Positions 34,521 through 45,965 are shown, counted from the stretch's first letter. The stretch is DNA of 64,000 nt from Bedellia somnulentella (GCA_963576735.1 OY755178.1:14942001-15006000), one strand, 5' to 3'. Made by a program: numbers and translations. Notes: generated from the sequence alone by a model not told the origin.

Positions 34521-34574
34521 TTTATTTTTATTTATTTTCTTTCTTTCCTTACATTTATTATTCTTCTCATATAT

Positions 34575-34672
34575 TAGCCAAAGATAACAAGCCCTGAACC
34601 TCTTAGTTGCTTTAAACGACACCCGCGCGAAGAAATGGCCAAGTGGTATTACACTATTCTACACCTATCATT
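34575..34672 (-). mobile_element. Element A head fragment, old (minus)
   Basis: aacctcttagttgctttaaa, cgacacccgcgcgaagaaat, then attctacaccta. Confidence 0.45.
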
Positions 34673-35711
34673 TATTTAAATACATTTAACTCTAAAGACA
34701 ATATCAATTTGACTTTAACTGTTATAAGAAATTTATACTCGTTCATGAATTTGTCTTTTGCAAAATATTTGTCTTACCAATATTCAACACAATAAACTCT
34801 ACATAATTGTTTGTTCAGATGCATGATTATTTTAAAGTCATGGGTGTTCAAGAGCACGTTTGATTTTTTAAGACAAATAAGTTTTATTTCAAAGATAAGT
34901 TTTGCCCATGTGATGATCATAATATATTAACATTACATATTTTTATGAGAAGGAAGATAAATTATTGCAAGCATACAAAAACGCGAATCCAGCCATATAG
35001 GCAAGATAGGCATGCCGACAACCCTAATCGATATGGCCATCCTATACTAAAAATTCTAGACGTTTTGCAATATCAGATAGAGAATCTTAAGCAATCCGAA
35101 GTATGAAGTGAAATGAGTAACTAAACATGTATTTATTAGGGCTGATAAAAGTAAGGAAAACCATATTGCTTTGTCTGGAACATACAAAAGTTTCTGGTAA
35201 TCTAATGGGATGTTAATAGCGTAAATATCATAATTAACTAAGTTTTCAGTAATTCTGACTAAGCAAAAAAAATATATTTGTCTTTAATTGTATTAGCCAC
35301 ACATTTCCCATTACTTTTGTTCTGAGCTACTGCTTCTGCATAGTGCACAGAGTGCACTGCAATTATTTTCATGCGATAGTCCTTTTGAATTCTGTTTTAT
35401 GTCATTGTTGAAGTACCAATCAAGTTGGCTGGTGTTATTATTACCTCTGTTTTGATTCCAACAATAGCTGTATTCTATAGAGTATAACTAACTACAATAT
35501 TAACGTTAGTAACCTTTATATGACATACAAGGATAATTGACTCGTTTTGTGACTTAACATTTTGTCATTTCCTCTTACTGTGTTGTATTTTAGTTCGTTG
35601 TGTTGTTTAAAATATAAGTTGACACACGTACATACAATATTGTTTTTAGTTGTATTTAATTGATACCTTAATTCTAAAATATTCAGTTATTTTACTTCTT
35701 ATATCTGCAGC
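34673..35711. other. No gene seen
   Basis: AT-rich, no repeat in common with the rest of the window noticed. Confidence 0.55.
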
Positions 35712-35950
35712 CGTGAGTACTTAGTGGGTACAACACCGTTTGTCGTGCAGATGACGAGAGTTCAAATCCTGGGTCGGCTTACACCAATTTGTCTTTTCAT
35801 AAGTGTGGTTAACAGAGAGAGAAAACATCGTGAGGAAACCCGCATAGCTTACTTGTACATGACACAGTGTATTCGAACAAAACGGCGATAAACCCATCCC
35901 CCTACCCCCTATCAAGTGAGTTCACTGTCCAAGCAAAACGTGGGTACACT
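35712..35950 (+). mobile_element. SINE-T copy, 3'-truncated and diverged
   Basis: Recognisable head (ttagtgggtacaacacc), B box (gttcaaatcc) and body (aaaacgtgggtaca), losing similarity near 35950 before the tail. Confidence 0.7.
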
Positions 35951-35974
35951 AAGTAATCTAGTTTAGTGTTAATG

Positions 35975-36230
35975 AAGAAGAAAGACATTTATTTGCTGCA
36001 TAAAAGGCACAAAAACGAACAATATGCAGACAAGTAATAAAATATAAAAAAAAGTAAAAGAATACAGAGAAAAAAAACAATTTAAGACTAAAATAATTAA
36101 AAACACAAATCAAATTAAAATAAAAATATTCAAAAGAGATTTAAAACCAAAGATAAAACAACTCTATAAAAATAAATACCAAGAACACATAAAGAAATAG
36201 AAATTATGTAGCTTTGAGCCGTCCAACAGC
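35975..36230 (-). mobile_element. Possible LINE 3' tail (minus), very A-rich
   Basis: gaagaagaaagacatttatt resembles the inverted aaataaatgtctttcttc tail of some lepidopteran LINEs. What follows is an A-rich run to about 36200 with no coding trace. Confidence 0.35.
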
Positions 36231-36606
36231 AAAAAGGCACTGACCCAGCAAACGTTGTGAGTTTTACCTCATAACACTGATTTTCGGTCAGCGCCACATG
36301 TATTGTGAAATATAGTCGTGCGATATTTGATGTGCGTACGAAATTTGATTCGGTACAAAGGTTGTATAGTAGGCAGCTAACAACTAAAACATGATGCTCT
36401 TTTTAATTACTTAATGATTAATATTAATGGAAACGTTGTTTTTATCAGAATCTCTCTTAATTACTTCCTTAATCTATTTTGCTTTCTGAGATCCCAATTT
36501 TGGGTATTACAGAGCTTATGGTGTGAACGAACTACATATATACTAAATTAGAATAGATTATTTATTTATGCTAAATTGATTAAATTTTAAACCATTTGTT
36601 GCCATT

Positions 36607-36856
36607 TGCTGTGTAGTGTCGGCTTTGAATAGCACTACCCCATTTCTTCCGGTGGGTGTACGTAAGAGGCCACTAACGGTATTGTGGCTTTTTAAAGGAT
36701 TTTTGGGCGATGCGGTTGGAGACCCATCACAAACAACCTTTATTTAACCATCTTTTCCCCACGCAACTTCCAAAAGTGGCTGAGGAATTTTTAATTCCTT
36801 AGCTCTGGCTACCCCTTCTAGGGATTTATAGCCGTGAGTATATGTATGTATGCATG
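36607..36856 (+). mobile_element. Element A, full length, with 11-bp TSD
   Basis: Flanked by ttgttgccatt at 36596-36606 and 36857-36867; near consensus. Confidence 0.92.
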
Positions 36857-37007
36857 TTGTTGCCATTCTGTCGGGTTCATTTCATGATTTGAATCCTATT
36901 TAGTTTTTTATTTTTATTTAGTTTAGGGTTTTTTCTGTGAATTTAAGAAACATAAGTAATTAAATTTTGTCATTTGAGAGCATTTATAAGCGTGGCGTAG
37001 GTGTAGA

Positions 37008-37172
37008 GCTTCAGAATACGAAATATCTCAGGTATTTGCAAAGTTGAGTGGTGAAAATATCGTAAAAGAAATCGAATAGCATCGCCCGGGAAGCACTTAA
37101 AAGTCCGAATACCCTTAGTCGCCTCTAACGATACCTGCGGGTGAAAATTGGGTAGTTTTATTGTTAGCCGTT
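37008..37172 (-). mobile_element. Element A, old (minus)
   Basis: agagcttcagaatacgaaat, cccttagtcgcctctaacga, tacctgcgggtgaaaattgg; directly abuts the palindromic inverted-repeat element to its right. Confidence 0.65.
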
Positions 37173-37177
37173 TTAAT

Positions 37178-37319
37178 ATATATATGTCGTAGGATGATTT
37201 GATGTTTAGGTTTTTTGCAAAAAACCTAGGGATTTTGCAAAAATCCGGATAATTAGACAACGGTTATAATATTTTCTAATCTTACTAGGTTTTTTGCAAA
37301 AAAACTAGTTGGTTTAGTA
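37178..37319 (+). repeat. Left 142-bp terminal inverted repeat
   Basis: Begins atatatatgtcgtaggatga and ends ggtttagta; pairs with 38327-38468. Confidence 0.88.
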
Positions 37320-37504
37320 AGATTCTACTTCTTTAATGCTGATTGGCTGATTTCTGATTGCTCGCCTACACTTATTCTGATTGGTTCGTCATTGTGGTAT
37401 TGAGATATTATAGCTAGAGTTATAAAGGGTAAGAAATGACAATACTTATTTGATAGTAGGAATTAAATATTTATCTTTACTCTCTTGTTGGAGTAAAATT
37501 ACAA

Positions 37505-37795
37505 TCACGTTCGGACTTATTACACACAGATCAAGTTACCTCAAACTATTATTATTATTGTTGGGCGCTAACCGCCTCGGGTTTCCGCACTTAACCCAGC
37601 TACGAGGTGGGCCATTGTACGTGTATACCTCAAACTAAGTAACACTTGTATTATGGGATACTAACTTAGCGATATATTTAATATAATATAATACACATAT
37701 GCTCATCACATAAATGTTGCTCTCAGCGGGGGTCAAACCCGCAACCTCCAGACCGAAAAGCTGGTCTCCTATCCACTCGGCCACAGACGTCTTCA
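37505..37795 (-). mobile_element. SINE-U copy, full length, carrying a 78-bp insertion
   Basis: Minus-strand head has A box TGGCCGAGTGG and B box gcgggtttgaccc. The body has ttatgggatactaacttag in plus reading and a tail region at acacacagatcaag. Interrupted at 37548-37625. Nested in the palindromic inverted-repeat element. Confidence 0.78.
37548..37625 (-). mobile_element. 78-bp retroposed LINE tail with 11-bp TSD inside SINE-U
   Basis: Flanked by tacctcaaact at 37537-37547 and 37626-37636. On the minus strand it ends in an (aat)n tail after gcggttagcgcccaac, so it looks like the 5'-truncated 3' tip of a LINE with an AAT-type tail. This is the third nesting level in this region. Confidence 0.75.
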
Positions 37796-37853
37796 ATATA
37801 GGTAGGAACAATAAAGTAAGTACGTTTTAAATTGTAGTATTGAGGTATTATAG

Positions 37854-38102
37854 TACATACATACATACATATACTCACGGCTATAAATCCCTAAAAGGGG
37901 TAGCCAGAGCTGAGAAATAATAAATTCCTCAGCTACTTTTAAAGGTGAGTGGGGAAAAGATGGTAGTACAAAGGTTGTTGGTGATGGGTCTCCAACCGCA
38001 TCGCCCAAAAATCCCTTAAAAAGCCCCAAGTCCGTTGGCCGCCTCTTACGTACACCCACCGGAAGAAATGGGGTAGTGCTATTCTAAGCCGACACTACAC
38101 AA
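37854..38102 (-). mobile_element. Element A, full length, with 9-bp TSD (minus), nested in the inverted-repeat element
   Basis: Flanked by gtattatag at 37845-37853 and 38103-38111. Near consensus; younger than its host element. Confidence 0.92.
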
Positions 38103-38326
38103 GTATTATAGCTAGAGTTATAAAGGGAAATCACAATACTATTTTTATATAACTAGGAACTTTTTGTAACTAAAATTAAAATAACAATCAAATTAAATGT
38201 AGGTAGGAACAATGAAGTAAGTACGTTATAATTAACAACCAATCAGAGATGACGTGTTTATGGGGCACTGCAATCGACCAATCAGTGTACAGTATTCATA
38301 AAAACTGACATTTCGTTTCGGAGTCA

Positions 38327-38468
38327 TACTAAACCAACTAGTTTTTTTGCAAAAAACCTAGTAAGATTAGAAAATATCATAACCGTTGTCTAATTATCCG
38401 GATTTTTGCGAAATCCCTAGGTTTTTTGCAAAAAACCTAAACATCAAATCATCCTACGACATATATAT
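38327..38468 (-). repeat. Right 142-bp terminal inverted repeat
   Basis: Inverted copy of 37178-37319; differences seen at gatttcg versus gattttg and ttatgat versus ttataat. Confidence 0.88.
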
Positions 38469-39346
38469 TTTCAGTAAAGCCGAAACTTACAGTAGTAATA
38501 TAGCGCCCATAGTGTGATCGTGTTTGTATTACTAGCTATTCTTGGGTCATCGATATACGACCTGATTAGCCTCCTGTGACATTTTATTTAGCGGTCTCCG
38601 AATAATCCGCTTAGCAGGCGGATTATATGCTCGTCACAGTATTAATACATTTTGGAGTTGTGGAAATAAAAAAACTAGGAGTCAAATGTTCGGCGAAGGT
38701 AATATTACAGTTGGTTTGTATGTTTTGGCTCCTATTCCTGCTAATTGTTTTTGTATGATGTGGTAATGTTTTTGACTTGGTCTTGGATATTGTTGTTATG
38801 TGTATATTATTTAATTCATCACCGAATTGCTGTCACATACCCACCAGTCATAGAATAATACACACCTTATTCAAAAATGGTTATGCGGTGTCTTATAAAA
38901 CCCGAACAAAAATATTTGAAAAGAAAACTGAGCATATTTTCATAATAAATTATTGTTGCTAAGACCCGCCATAAAGACCACTGGACGGTGTTTCTTGCAC
39001 TTGTGTTTTTTTATTTAATTAACTTATTACGGCTATTACCGCCTCAACATATTTCTGCTGTGACAGATGATGGACGCAACATGTTGATGCTAACTAGTAG
39101 TTTTATAATGATGGGATTATTATCTACCATTTTGAATAGGTGAATGAACAGTTTGAACTTGAGTTGCTAATCTGAATTGCAATACCTACTACTGTGCCTT
39201 GAGTGCTAGCTGGACAACAAGGTGTGCTCAGGATATTTAGTATGACCTTAGAATTGCATTAAATTTTCTCCCTCGGCGGGGGTGGTGTTAAAGGTATCAA
39301 GGCTACTAGAGCCATATTAAGTGATTGTTCAACTTTTTCATTGCAA
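38469..39346. other. No gene seen
   Basis: Contains a small inverted repeat (ataatccgc near 38603 with gcggattat near 38619); otherwise nothing recognised. Confidence 0.55.
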
Positions 39347-39359
39347 CTTATTGATTTAA

Positions 39360-39731
39360 GCATAAAGCATAATAAGCATAAACGTTCACGCCGAATATCC
39401 CCGAAGGGGTTGGCAGAGGTACTAATACTTCTGAACATCACGTGACTTTGTCACCTGGTGTTCAGAGTACCCACGTTTTGCATGGACAGTGTACTCACGT
39501 GATAGGGGGGCAAGCCTATCGCCGTTTTGTACGAATACACTGTCACATGACTAAGTACAACTCAGCCATGTGGGTTTCCTCACGATGTTTTCCCTCACCG
39601 TTAACAACCATGATAAATTAACCACACATATGTCTTTAGAAAAGACAAATTGGTGTAGGCCCGACCCAGGATTTGAACACTAGTCGTTTGCATGATAACC
39701 GAGTGTTCTACCCACTGGGCTATCACGGTTG
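39360..39731 (-). mobile_element. SINE-T copy with 13-bp TSD
   Basis: Full-length minus-strand copy flanked by the exact duplication cttattgatttaa at 39347-39359 and 39732-39744. It is close to the consensus of this window, so probably recent. Confidence 0.9.
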
Positions 39732-40447
39732 CTTATTGATTTAAATTTGAACAAAACCTTATTCTAATTTCTAAATCTGACAAAACTAAACATTCAGTTA
39801 ACCCGAAGAACATCTGAAAAGTCGAGAAAATTCCGTATTCGTTTATGATTGTCTTATTCTAATATTGTAATATATACCTGAACATTTGAAAAGTAAATAT
39901 TGAATCATTCATCAAATATTTCTTTTACAACTATTCTTATCTAAAATATGTGTAGATAATAAAAAGATAAACTAATCTAAGTCTAAGATTTTATGAAGTA
40001 AATATGTTTGCGACTGAGCTTCTATTCTATCTGCGGTAAGAACCTCGAAAAATAGGTACTCAAAGAAATCTGCCGATTCATCGAATTATCAATAATATTT
40101 TTCAAGTCTGTGTAATCATTGGGCTCTTAGTGGATTATGTTTATGTTTACAGCCTCCTATATTTAAGCTACAAGATCAGAATTAATACTGTTTTAGTATT
40201 ATAAAACATATTGTAATAAAAAGGCCCAGTATTGTCTTCTACTACTATTATAGACGACGGTTGTTAAAATTTTATCATTGCTCTAATTATTTTGGACCAA
40301 GGAAATAATAGGCATAAAAGTAGAATTGTTACTTTTTTCTATCAGATATGAGTGTTATTAATATTGATCAATATTTTATTATAAAGATTGGTTAGGTTAA
40401 TTTATCACGCTGTTAAAAATAATATTTACTTCTCTTGATTTTTTTTT

Positions 40448-40800
40448 GACGACATGATAGGTCAATGGGTAGAACACTGGTTATCGTGCAAACGACTAGT
40501 GTTCCAATCCCGGGTCGGGCCTACACCAATTTGTCTTTTCTAAAGACATATGTGTGGTTAATTTATCATAATTGTTAACGGTGGGAGAAAACATCCTGAG
40601 GAAACCCACATGGCTGAGTTGTACTTAGTCATGTGACAGTGTAATCGTACAAAACGGTGGTAAGCCTGCCCCCTATCACGTGAGTACACTGTACAAGCTA
40701 AACGTGCGTACTCTGAAAACCAGGTGGCAATGTCACGTAATGTTCAGAAGTATTAGTACCTCTGCCATCGGGGTTATACGGTGTGAATGGTTGGGTTTGA
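40448..40800 (+). mobile_element. SINE-T copy
   Basis: Head gacgacatgataggtcaatg, B box gttccaatccc (one change), body and 3' region with small deletions; tail diverged (ggttgggtttgag). Ends just before a Helitron-like element. Confidence 0.8.
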
Positions 40801-40827
40801 GATGAGATTTTTTCAGTAAGTCTATTA

Positions 40828-40949
40828 TCTTCTATACTTATAATAAATCTGTAGAGAGGTCAATTCTGTACATGAAATATATTTTCAAAATAACTATCAG
40901 GTGATGATTAGGGATCGATACTGATGCCAAAAATGCAATCAGTAAAATT

Positions 40950-40999
<50 letters not shown>

Positions 41000-41824
41000 G
41001 GTTTGTATGTTCCTTATGGAAACAAAAACTACTCGACGGATTCTAACGAAACTTGGTACAATTATTTTTCATACTCCTGCGCAGGTTTTTGTATACTTTC
41101 CAGCAGAGTAGTAAAGGGGAATTTCGGGAAATTATGGGAAAACGGGAGAAGTTACTTCATTTTTTAAGCTTCCGTCGCGTGTGCAGCCGGAATGGTTAAT
41201 CTTACATAGAAATCATGTATGACGGAAAAATTCTGCATAAAATTATCTAAAAAAAAATCTTCAACAGTTTATGTCTATCTTTTACGGTTGACTCACAGTA
41301 ACACGTGTAATTCCTGATAGCTTAGCAGTTCGGAACATTCTGATTATATTTGTTTACTCTTACGTTTGTAAACCTCTCACTCATCCCTAATTTAAAAAAG
41401 TTAACATTATTACCTATTCAATAAAAAAAGAATCAAAGAATCATAGAAATCGGTAGACAAACACCGAAATTATACATAAAATAAGCCAGCGCGCCCGTGA
41501 CCAAAACCAAATCTTTACTAATTTATTTATAACATACTAGATGGCGCCAGTAGTTGCATCCTACATCACGAAATGATTTATTTTTCAGATTGTTATAAAT
41601 ACTTCATAGCGTTTTATTCCAAAATTTGCTATTTAATGGAAATACTGAACCGTTCATTAAAGCGCATTCAAAATCACCAAACTACACTGTTTAGGGAGTG
41701 CTATAAATTATTAAATTGAAAACATTGCGCTGAATTTCACAATGCTTAAGCAGGGACTGAAAAAAGAAACCTCAGATATTTAAAAAAACAACGCTACCCG
41801 TGCGAAGCTGGGATGATCCACTAG
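40828..41824 (+). mobile_element. Helitron-like element, copy 1 (non-autonomous)
   Basis: Starts A|TCttctata and ends ccaCTAG|T: 5' TC, 3' CTRR and insertion between A and T are Helitron hallmarks. A GC-rich segment (acccgtgcgaagctgggatg) lies just before CTAG, where Helitrons carry a short hairpin. Shares its full length with 50695-51666, including a (gtct)n block. No Rep/helicase is present. Confidence 0.6.
40953..40999 (+). repeat. (GTCT)n microsatellite in Helitron-like copy 1
   Basis: About 11 uninterrupted tetramers. Confidence 0.95.
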
Positions 41825-41851
41825 TATAAAATAATGTTCTTGTGTAGATAT

Positions 41852-41990
41852 CACTTTCCCATTTCTTGCCATGGATAGAGCGTCTATCGGTTATAGGGCT
41901 TTTGAAGTGATTTTTAGGCGATGCGGTTGGAGAGCAGTCACCTTTCAAAAGTGACTGAGAAATTTCTCATTAAGAACCTTTGCATATCCT
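41852..41990 (+). mobile_element. Element A, old and deleted
   Basis: atttcttgccatggatagag, tttttaggcgatgcggttgg, aaaagtgactgagaaatttc. Confidence 0.6.
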
Positions 41991-42934
41991 TTATATGTGT
42001 GTTAAAGAACAAATCTCTTTTTTATACAATATAGTAGTAAAAATAATATCAGTCGAATATTCTATACTAAGATTTGACCTCGTATTAGGATTTGCTAATG
42101 TTCAATATTATATGTTTTGCGTTGAGCAATAACTCTGGGAAAATATTTACTTGTGCTACTATCATTCATATGTATCGCTACAAATACAAACTTTAGTAAT
42201 TGCTTATTTATTGGTATAAAAATTTACTGGATTATGAAATCAACATTCATACATTGACATTAATAATACGATCAAAGTTTTACACAGTCCTACTCGTATC
42301 GATCAAATTTTACACAGTTGTACATTAGGACCCAAAAGTAAAAGGGGGGTAGCAGTAAGTTACCCTAAACTTTCTATGGTAATTTTTTTCTCCTGGTTTT
42401 CACAGAAGGACTTTTACTCTGTTTTATTTTAGTTTAAACCGTTGATTTTATATAATATCATATTTTTTTTATGTCATGCGAATAAAAATCAAATTATATT
42501 AAAAATAAATTTAAAAATGTAAACATAACAATTAGAAGTGCTGCATATAAAATATTTTATTGGGATCTATTGAAAGACTTATCCTCGAGAGCGAGTAGCT
42601 TTAGCCATAATACGATGATTGTCAGTCACATGATAAAATATTGTTCTATATTTTTACCTGTTAATTGCATGAAGATATCGATGCCAAGATTAATGGGCAG
42701 TAAGCAAATGTATATTGAAGTGGTTGGATGTATCAGTTGATAGAAAGTAGGATCAAATATATCTGTATTGTACATGTAAAGTAACTTTAATTCGATATTC
42801 AAATGAAAAATGACAGTTAACACAAACTGGCAAGTATAGTTTCACTCTAGAAACGCTACTTTTTTCACATCATTTTCTATTTCGCTACTGTTAATTTTAT
42901 TCCGGACTTCTGATTGTAAGAGATTTATTACCTT
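41991..42934. other. No gene seen upstream of the FAM20C-like gene
   Basis: AT-rich. The gene's promoter or a non-coding first exon could lie in this interval, but I cannot point to one. Confidence 0.5.
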
Positions 42935-43085
42935 CATACATATAGTCACGTCTATTAACCCTAAAGTTCCTAGATAGAGCTTCAGAGTTAGAACTTGTTC
43001 AGTCACTTTCTGAAGATGAGTTCAGTGTAGAGAAGATTGATATATAAAATATCATTTTAGAAGCCCCAAACCTGTTGCCTCTTTA
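42935..43085 (-). mobile_element. Element A, old (minus), upstream of the FAM20C-like gene
   Basis: catacatatagtcacgtcta, agagcttcagagttagaact, agaagccccaaacctgttgc; about 160 bp before the GC-rich leader. Confidence 0.55.
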
Positions 43086-43248
43086 AAAAAAAGGAAAAAA
43101 AAGGTTAAGTGCTCAAGCTCAAACTCATCTTAATTCGACGCATAGTTCGACACAAACATAAGAACATACTTAAACAATATTTTAATCACCCAATACTACA
43201 CAAGTAGTATAGTAACAATAGATAATGCAACACAATTTTTGTTATCAG

Positions 43249-43405
43249 GTGGAGCTGTCGCGTGCGCTGGCGATCGTGGTCCGGTGGGGGCGACGCGCGC
43301 TGTCAGCACCCGCGTCATCACTCGACGCGCGTCACCCGCGAAAAGCGCTCTCCTACGCCGTGCGATGCGCGCCACGCTGCGCCGCGTCGCACTCTCGCGC
43401 GCAAC
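43249..43405 (+). promoter_or_regulatory. GC-rich 5' leader of the FAM20C-like gene (probable 5' UTR exon)
   Basis: A strongly GC- and CpG-rich block in an AT-rich window, directly upstream of the first supported ATG. It follows a pyrimidine-rich stretch ending ttatcag at 43248, a good splice acceptor, so it may be the front of the first coding exon with a further non-coding exon upstream. It could equally be the transcription start region. The reading frame is open through it, but no ATG occurs in frame before 43406, so I treat it as leader. A shifted 74-codon frame here is a by-product of GC content. Confidence 0.5.
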
Positions 43406-43614
43406 ATGTTCAACATGAAGCTGAAAGAACGCGTCGCGTTAGCATTTAGCGCTGGCATCGTACTCTTCACTCTGATGCTCATCGTAGACTTGCAGATGGA
43501 CTATGGAATTTCGGGACATCATGTTCAGATGCACGGGAGAGTCAAGGTTGGCGATGATTTCGATAAAGGACGATCGTCGTATATTGAATTTAGGAAGCTT
43601 TTACTTAAGAAAAG
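43406..43614 (+). CDS. FAM20C-like secretory pathway kinase, coding exon 1 (signal anchor and stem)
   Basis: First coding exon of a FAM20-family gene (FAM20C/Four-jointed superfamily). These kinases phosphorylate secreted proteins, typically at S-x-E sites, in the Golgi lumen. The exon encodes residues 1-69 plus two bases of codon 70. Residues 10-27 form one hydrophobic segment after a basic start (KLKER), a type II signal anchor. A short conserved-looking stem follows (VDLQMDYGISGHH, HGRVKVG). ATG 43406 and ATG 43415 both have an A at -3; I chose the first, and the protein would differ by three residues. The exon ends AAAAG|gtgagt, a strong donor, phase 2. Family assignment rests mainly on exons 3 and 4, which splice in frame. 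Membership in the family is inferred by eye from conserved motifs. Start choice is moderately sure. Confidence 0.82.
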
Positions 43615-44194
43615 GTGAGTCGTCTTAACATTGATATACAAGTCGTCTGTTCATTGTGATTTTACAAATATGCTATTACTTTTATCACATAATTAACGCC
43701 CTCAGCAATCCTCCTCTGTTTTAAGCATAATAGAACTTATTTTTTTACTAATTTAATTTTCATCCATAAATATAAAAAATATTATTACCTATAATATTTC
43801 AGTTTCTTAACTCTAGCTTGGATGGTACTAAAAAAATTTAAACTTAAATTAATTAAATACTTAAAACGAAAAATCTTCTAACATCTATACACACTTAAAA
43901 TTGGTGCATTCATACAATACATTCACGCAACAATTCACACATAACACAAACACATATCTTTATATATTATTTCTGTAAGCCTCTTTCTTGTCCGGAAGCC
44001 TGTGACGCGATGAGTTAAGCTAGAAATTTGCTTCAGGTATCGTTTTGTACAGTTCGCGGCCGTGGTGTGCACAAAATTCAGACATCTGATGTAACTGGAT
44101 TAAGTTAATTGTTACAGAATTTCAAAGTTTCGATTTTGGCCCATAGACTTTGCTTGAGTGTCATAAGCGCGCGCAAACTTCAGTCGATCAGAGA

Positions 44195-44282
44195 TGCGCT
44201 GTGATTGGTCGGATTTTTTTCAAACCGGCCAATCAGAAAAATTCTATAGAAATTCAAAACAGCTGCGCTGTGATTGGTCGGA
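44195..44282 (+). repeat. CCAAT-type motif cluster in intron 1
   Basis: The 19-mer tgcgctgtgattggtcgga occurs at 44195-44213 and 44264-44282, with an inverted partial copy (ccggccaatcag, 44225-44236) between. It may be a MITE end or a regulatory cluster; 0.6 kb after exon 1. Confidence 0.5.
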
Positions 44283-44465
44283 AAAATTAAAAATAAACTC
44301 ATTTTATAGGACGCGATGAAGTCGCGCCAGAGTTACCCACTAGTTTAATCTTAATTTTGTATGATGCATAACAATAATGGTAGAATATTAATATTTAATA
44401 AGTGCAGGCCCCTGAGACATAGGAAATTCTAGTTTAGGGGCTTAGCGTTATGTCTTGCACACTTT

Positions 44466-44622
44466 ATACATACATACGAGTATATGTACTGATCGTTAGC
44501 TTTAGAATTAGAAGTTCCGTAGCCACTTTTGGGAGTAGAGTAAGAAAAAGATTTTAAAACAAAGGTGGTCTAACCAGTTTGCCAAAAAACTTAGTGCTAT
44601 TATAAGCCGACCCTATACAGCG
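44466..44622 (-). mobile_element. Element A, old with deletions (minus)
   Basis: tacatacatacgagtatatg, gtagccacttttgggagtag, agtgctattataagccgac. Confidence 0.65.
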
Positions 44623-45239
44623 TCCCTAGCGAGGAACTCAAGCCTACCTACCAAGAGCGAGTTGGCAAACTAGCGAATACTACTCTGACAGTAGCCGGGA
44701 CCGGCTGCTAAACGTGCTAAACGTAAACCTTATCAAAGCATATAAAAATTACTACAATACATCAATAAAATACAATAAAATAGAATAGAGTACTAACAAT
44801 CAAGCCGCTACTCGTAAAACATAGTCGATAGCATATATAATGTAAACAATAGCAACAAAATAAATATCGAAAGTTAGTTTTCAATCATCCGCCATAATTC
44901 AATGCTTTGGCTAACGAATATCGATCAGTATTAGCGCACATTAATGCTAATTATCACATAGTTGGATGGTTTCGTCACTGATGCTAATAATAATAATGTT
45001 ATTATTCGTGCTCGGATGTAGATACGACATTGCTATTTAACGCATCGCTTTTTGATTATGCTATTTAACTTACGCATATGCAAAAGTTTATCAGTTAGTT
45101 GCTTACTTTGTTATATTTAATCAAAATATAATAATTTATTTTCTCTCTGTAGTTCCATGCCAGTCTTACAAAACAAAAGTAAACATTCATTTTGTTACAC
45201 AACTCAAAAATAGGACCAAAATACTGTCAAACTCAACGT

Positions 45240-45450
45240 TAACATGTTACATTCCCAAAAGGGTAGAAGAGGTATTTTTGGACACTTGGTGTTCAGAGTA
45301 CTCACATTTTGCTTTGAGAGTGCATCCACGTGATATGAGGCGGCTTATCACCGCTTTGTCACTCATGACTTACTCGAAGTAATACTCGGCTATGTGGGTT
45401 TCCTCGTGACGTTTTTCTTTACACCGTTAAGAACTTTGATTTATTAATTA
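45240..45450 (-). mobile_element. SINE-T fragment, old and diverged
   Basis: Minus-strand body only (gtgttcagagtactcaca, tatgtgggtttcctcg, caccgttaag in plus reading) without the tRNA head. A possible displaced head piece lies at 45715-45785 (agaagagacaaat ... ggattagaactcgca), separated by an element A that inserted between them. Confidence 0.6.
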
Positions 45451-45451
45451 T

Positions 45452-45702
45452 CCGTGTAGTGTCGGCTTAGCATAACACTACCCCGTTTCTGCCCGTGGGT
45501 GATCGTAAGAGGCGACTAAGGTTATAGGGGCTTTTTAAGTGATTTTTGGGCAATGTGGTTGGAGAGCCGTCACCAAAATCATTTATTACCATCTTTTCTC
45601 CACTCAACTTCCAAAAGTGGCTGAGGAATTTCTCATTCCATAGCTATAGCTACCCCGTTTAGGGATTCATAACTGTGATTATAATATGTATGTATATATG
45701 TA
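45452..45702 (+). mobile_element. Element A, full length
   Basis: Head ccgtgtagtgtcggcttagc, tail tatgtatgtatatatg. Apparently inserted into an old SINE-T, whose body lies to its left and whose head-like sequence lies to its right. Confidence 0.82.
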
Positions 45703-45814
45703 AATATGACTTTAGAAGAGACAAATATGTATATATTCCGGCTCAGGATTAGAACTCGCATCTGTTCGTGAGAAGCGATGGTTCTCCAACTTACATTTAA
45801 GACCAATATGTACA

Positions 45815-45819
45815 ATTTT

Positions 45820-45852
<33 letters not shown>
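45815..45852 (+). repeat. (TA)n microsatellite
   Basis: About 17 TA dinucleotides. Confidence 0.9.
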
Positions 45853-45855
<3 letters not shown>

Positions 45856-45884
45856 CATCAAACACAAATTTACAAAAGAAATTA

Positions 45885-45965
45885 TCATACAGTTTACAGT
45901 GAGGTACAATCGGCGGTCTTATCGCTAAAAGCGATCTCTTCCAGACAACCTTTGGAAGGTGAATT
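45885..45965 (-). repeat. Dispersed repeat fragment, copy 1
   Basis: Words cggcggtcttatcgctaaaa and gcgatctcttccagacaacc are shared with 63085-63125 and weakly with 26383-26425. Probably the 3' part of another LINE family. Confidence 0.5.

Larger units (their letters stand above)
37178..38468. mobile_element. DNA transposon-like element with 142-bp inverted repeats made of palindromes
   Basis: The two ends match as inverted repeats of equal length with two differences seen. Each holds a perfect 20-bp palindrome (aggttttttgcaaaaaacct, 37208-37227 and 38419-38438) and two near-palindromes of the same ttttgcaaaa design. The interior, apart from nested retroposons, has a partial tandem duplication (ggtaggaacaataaagtaag near 37800 and a near copy at 38203; tattatagctagagttataa at 37407 and 38105) and several CCAAT words. 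No transposase. Ends run into (at)n, so target duplication cannot be set. Superfamily unknown. Confidence 0.8.

Noticed and set aside
43225..43449. 74-codon frame overlapping exon 1 of the FAM20C-like gene
   Set aside because: Alternative frame in a GC-rich leader. The 43406 frame has the signal anchor and splices in phase to the other exons.
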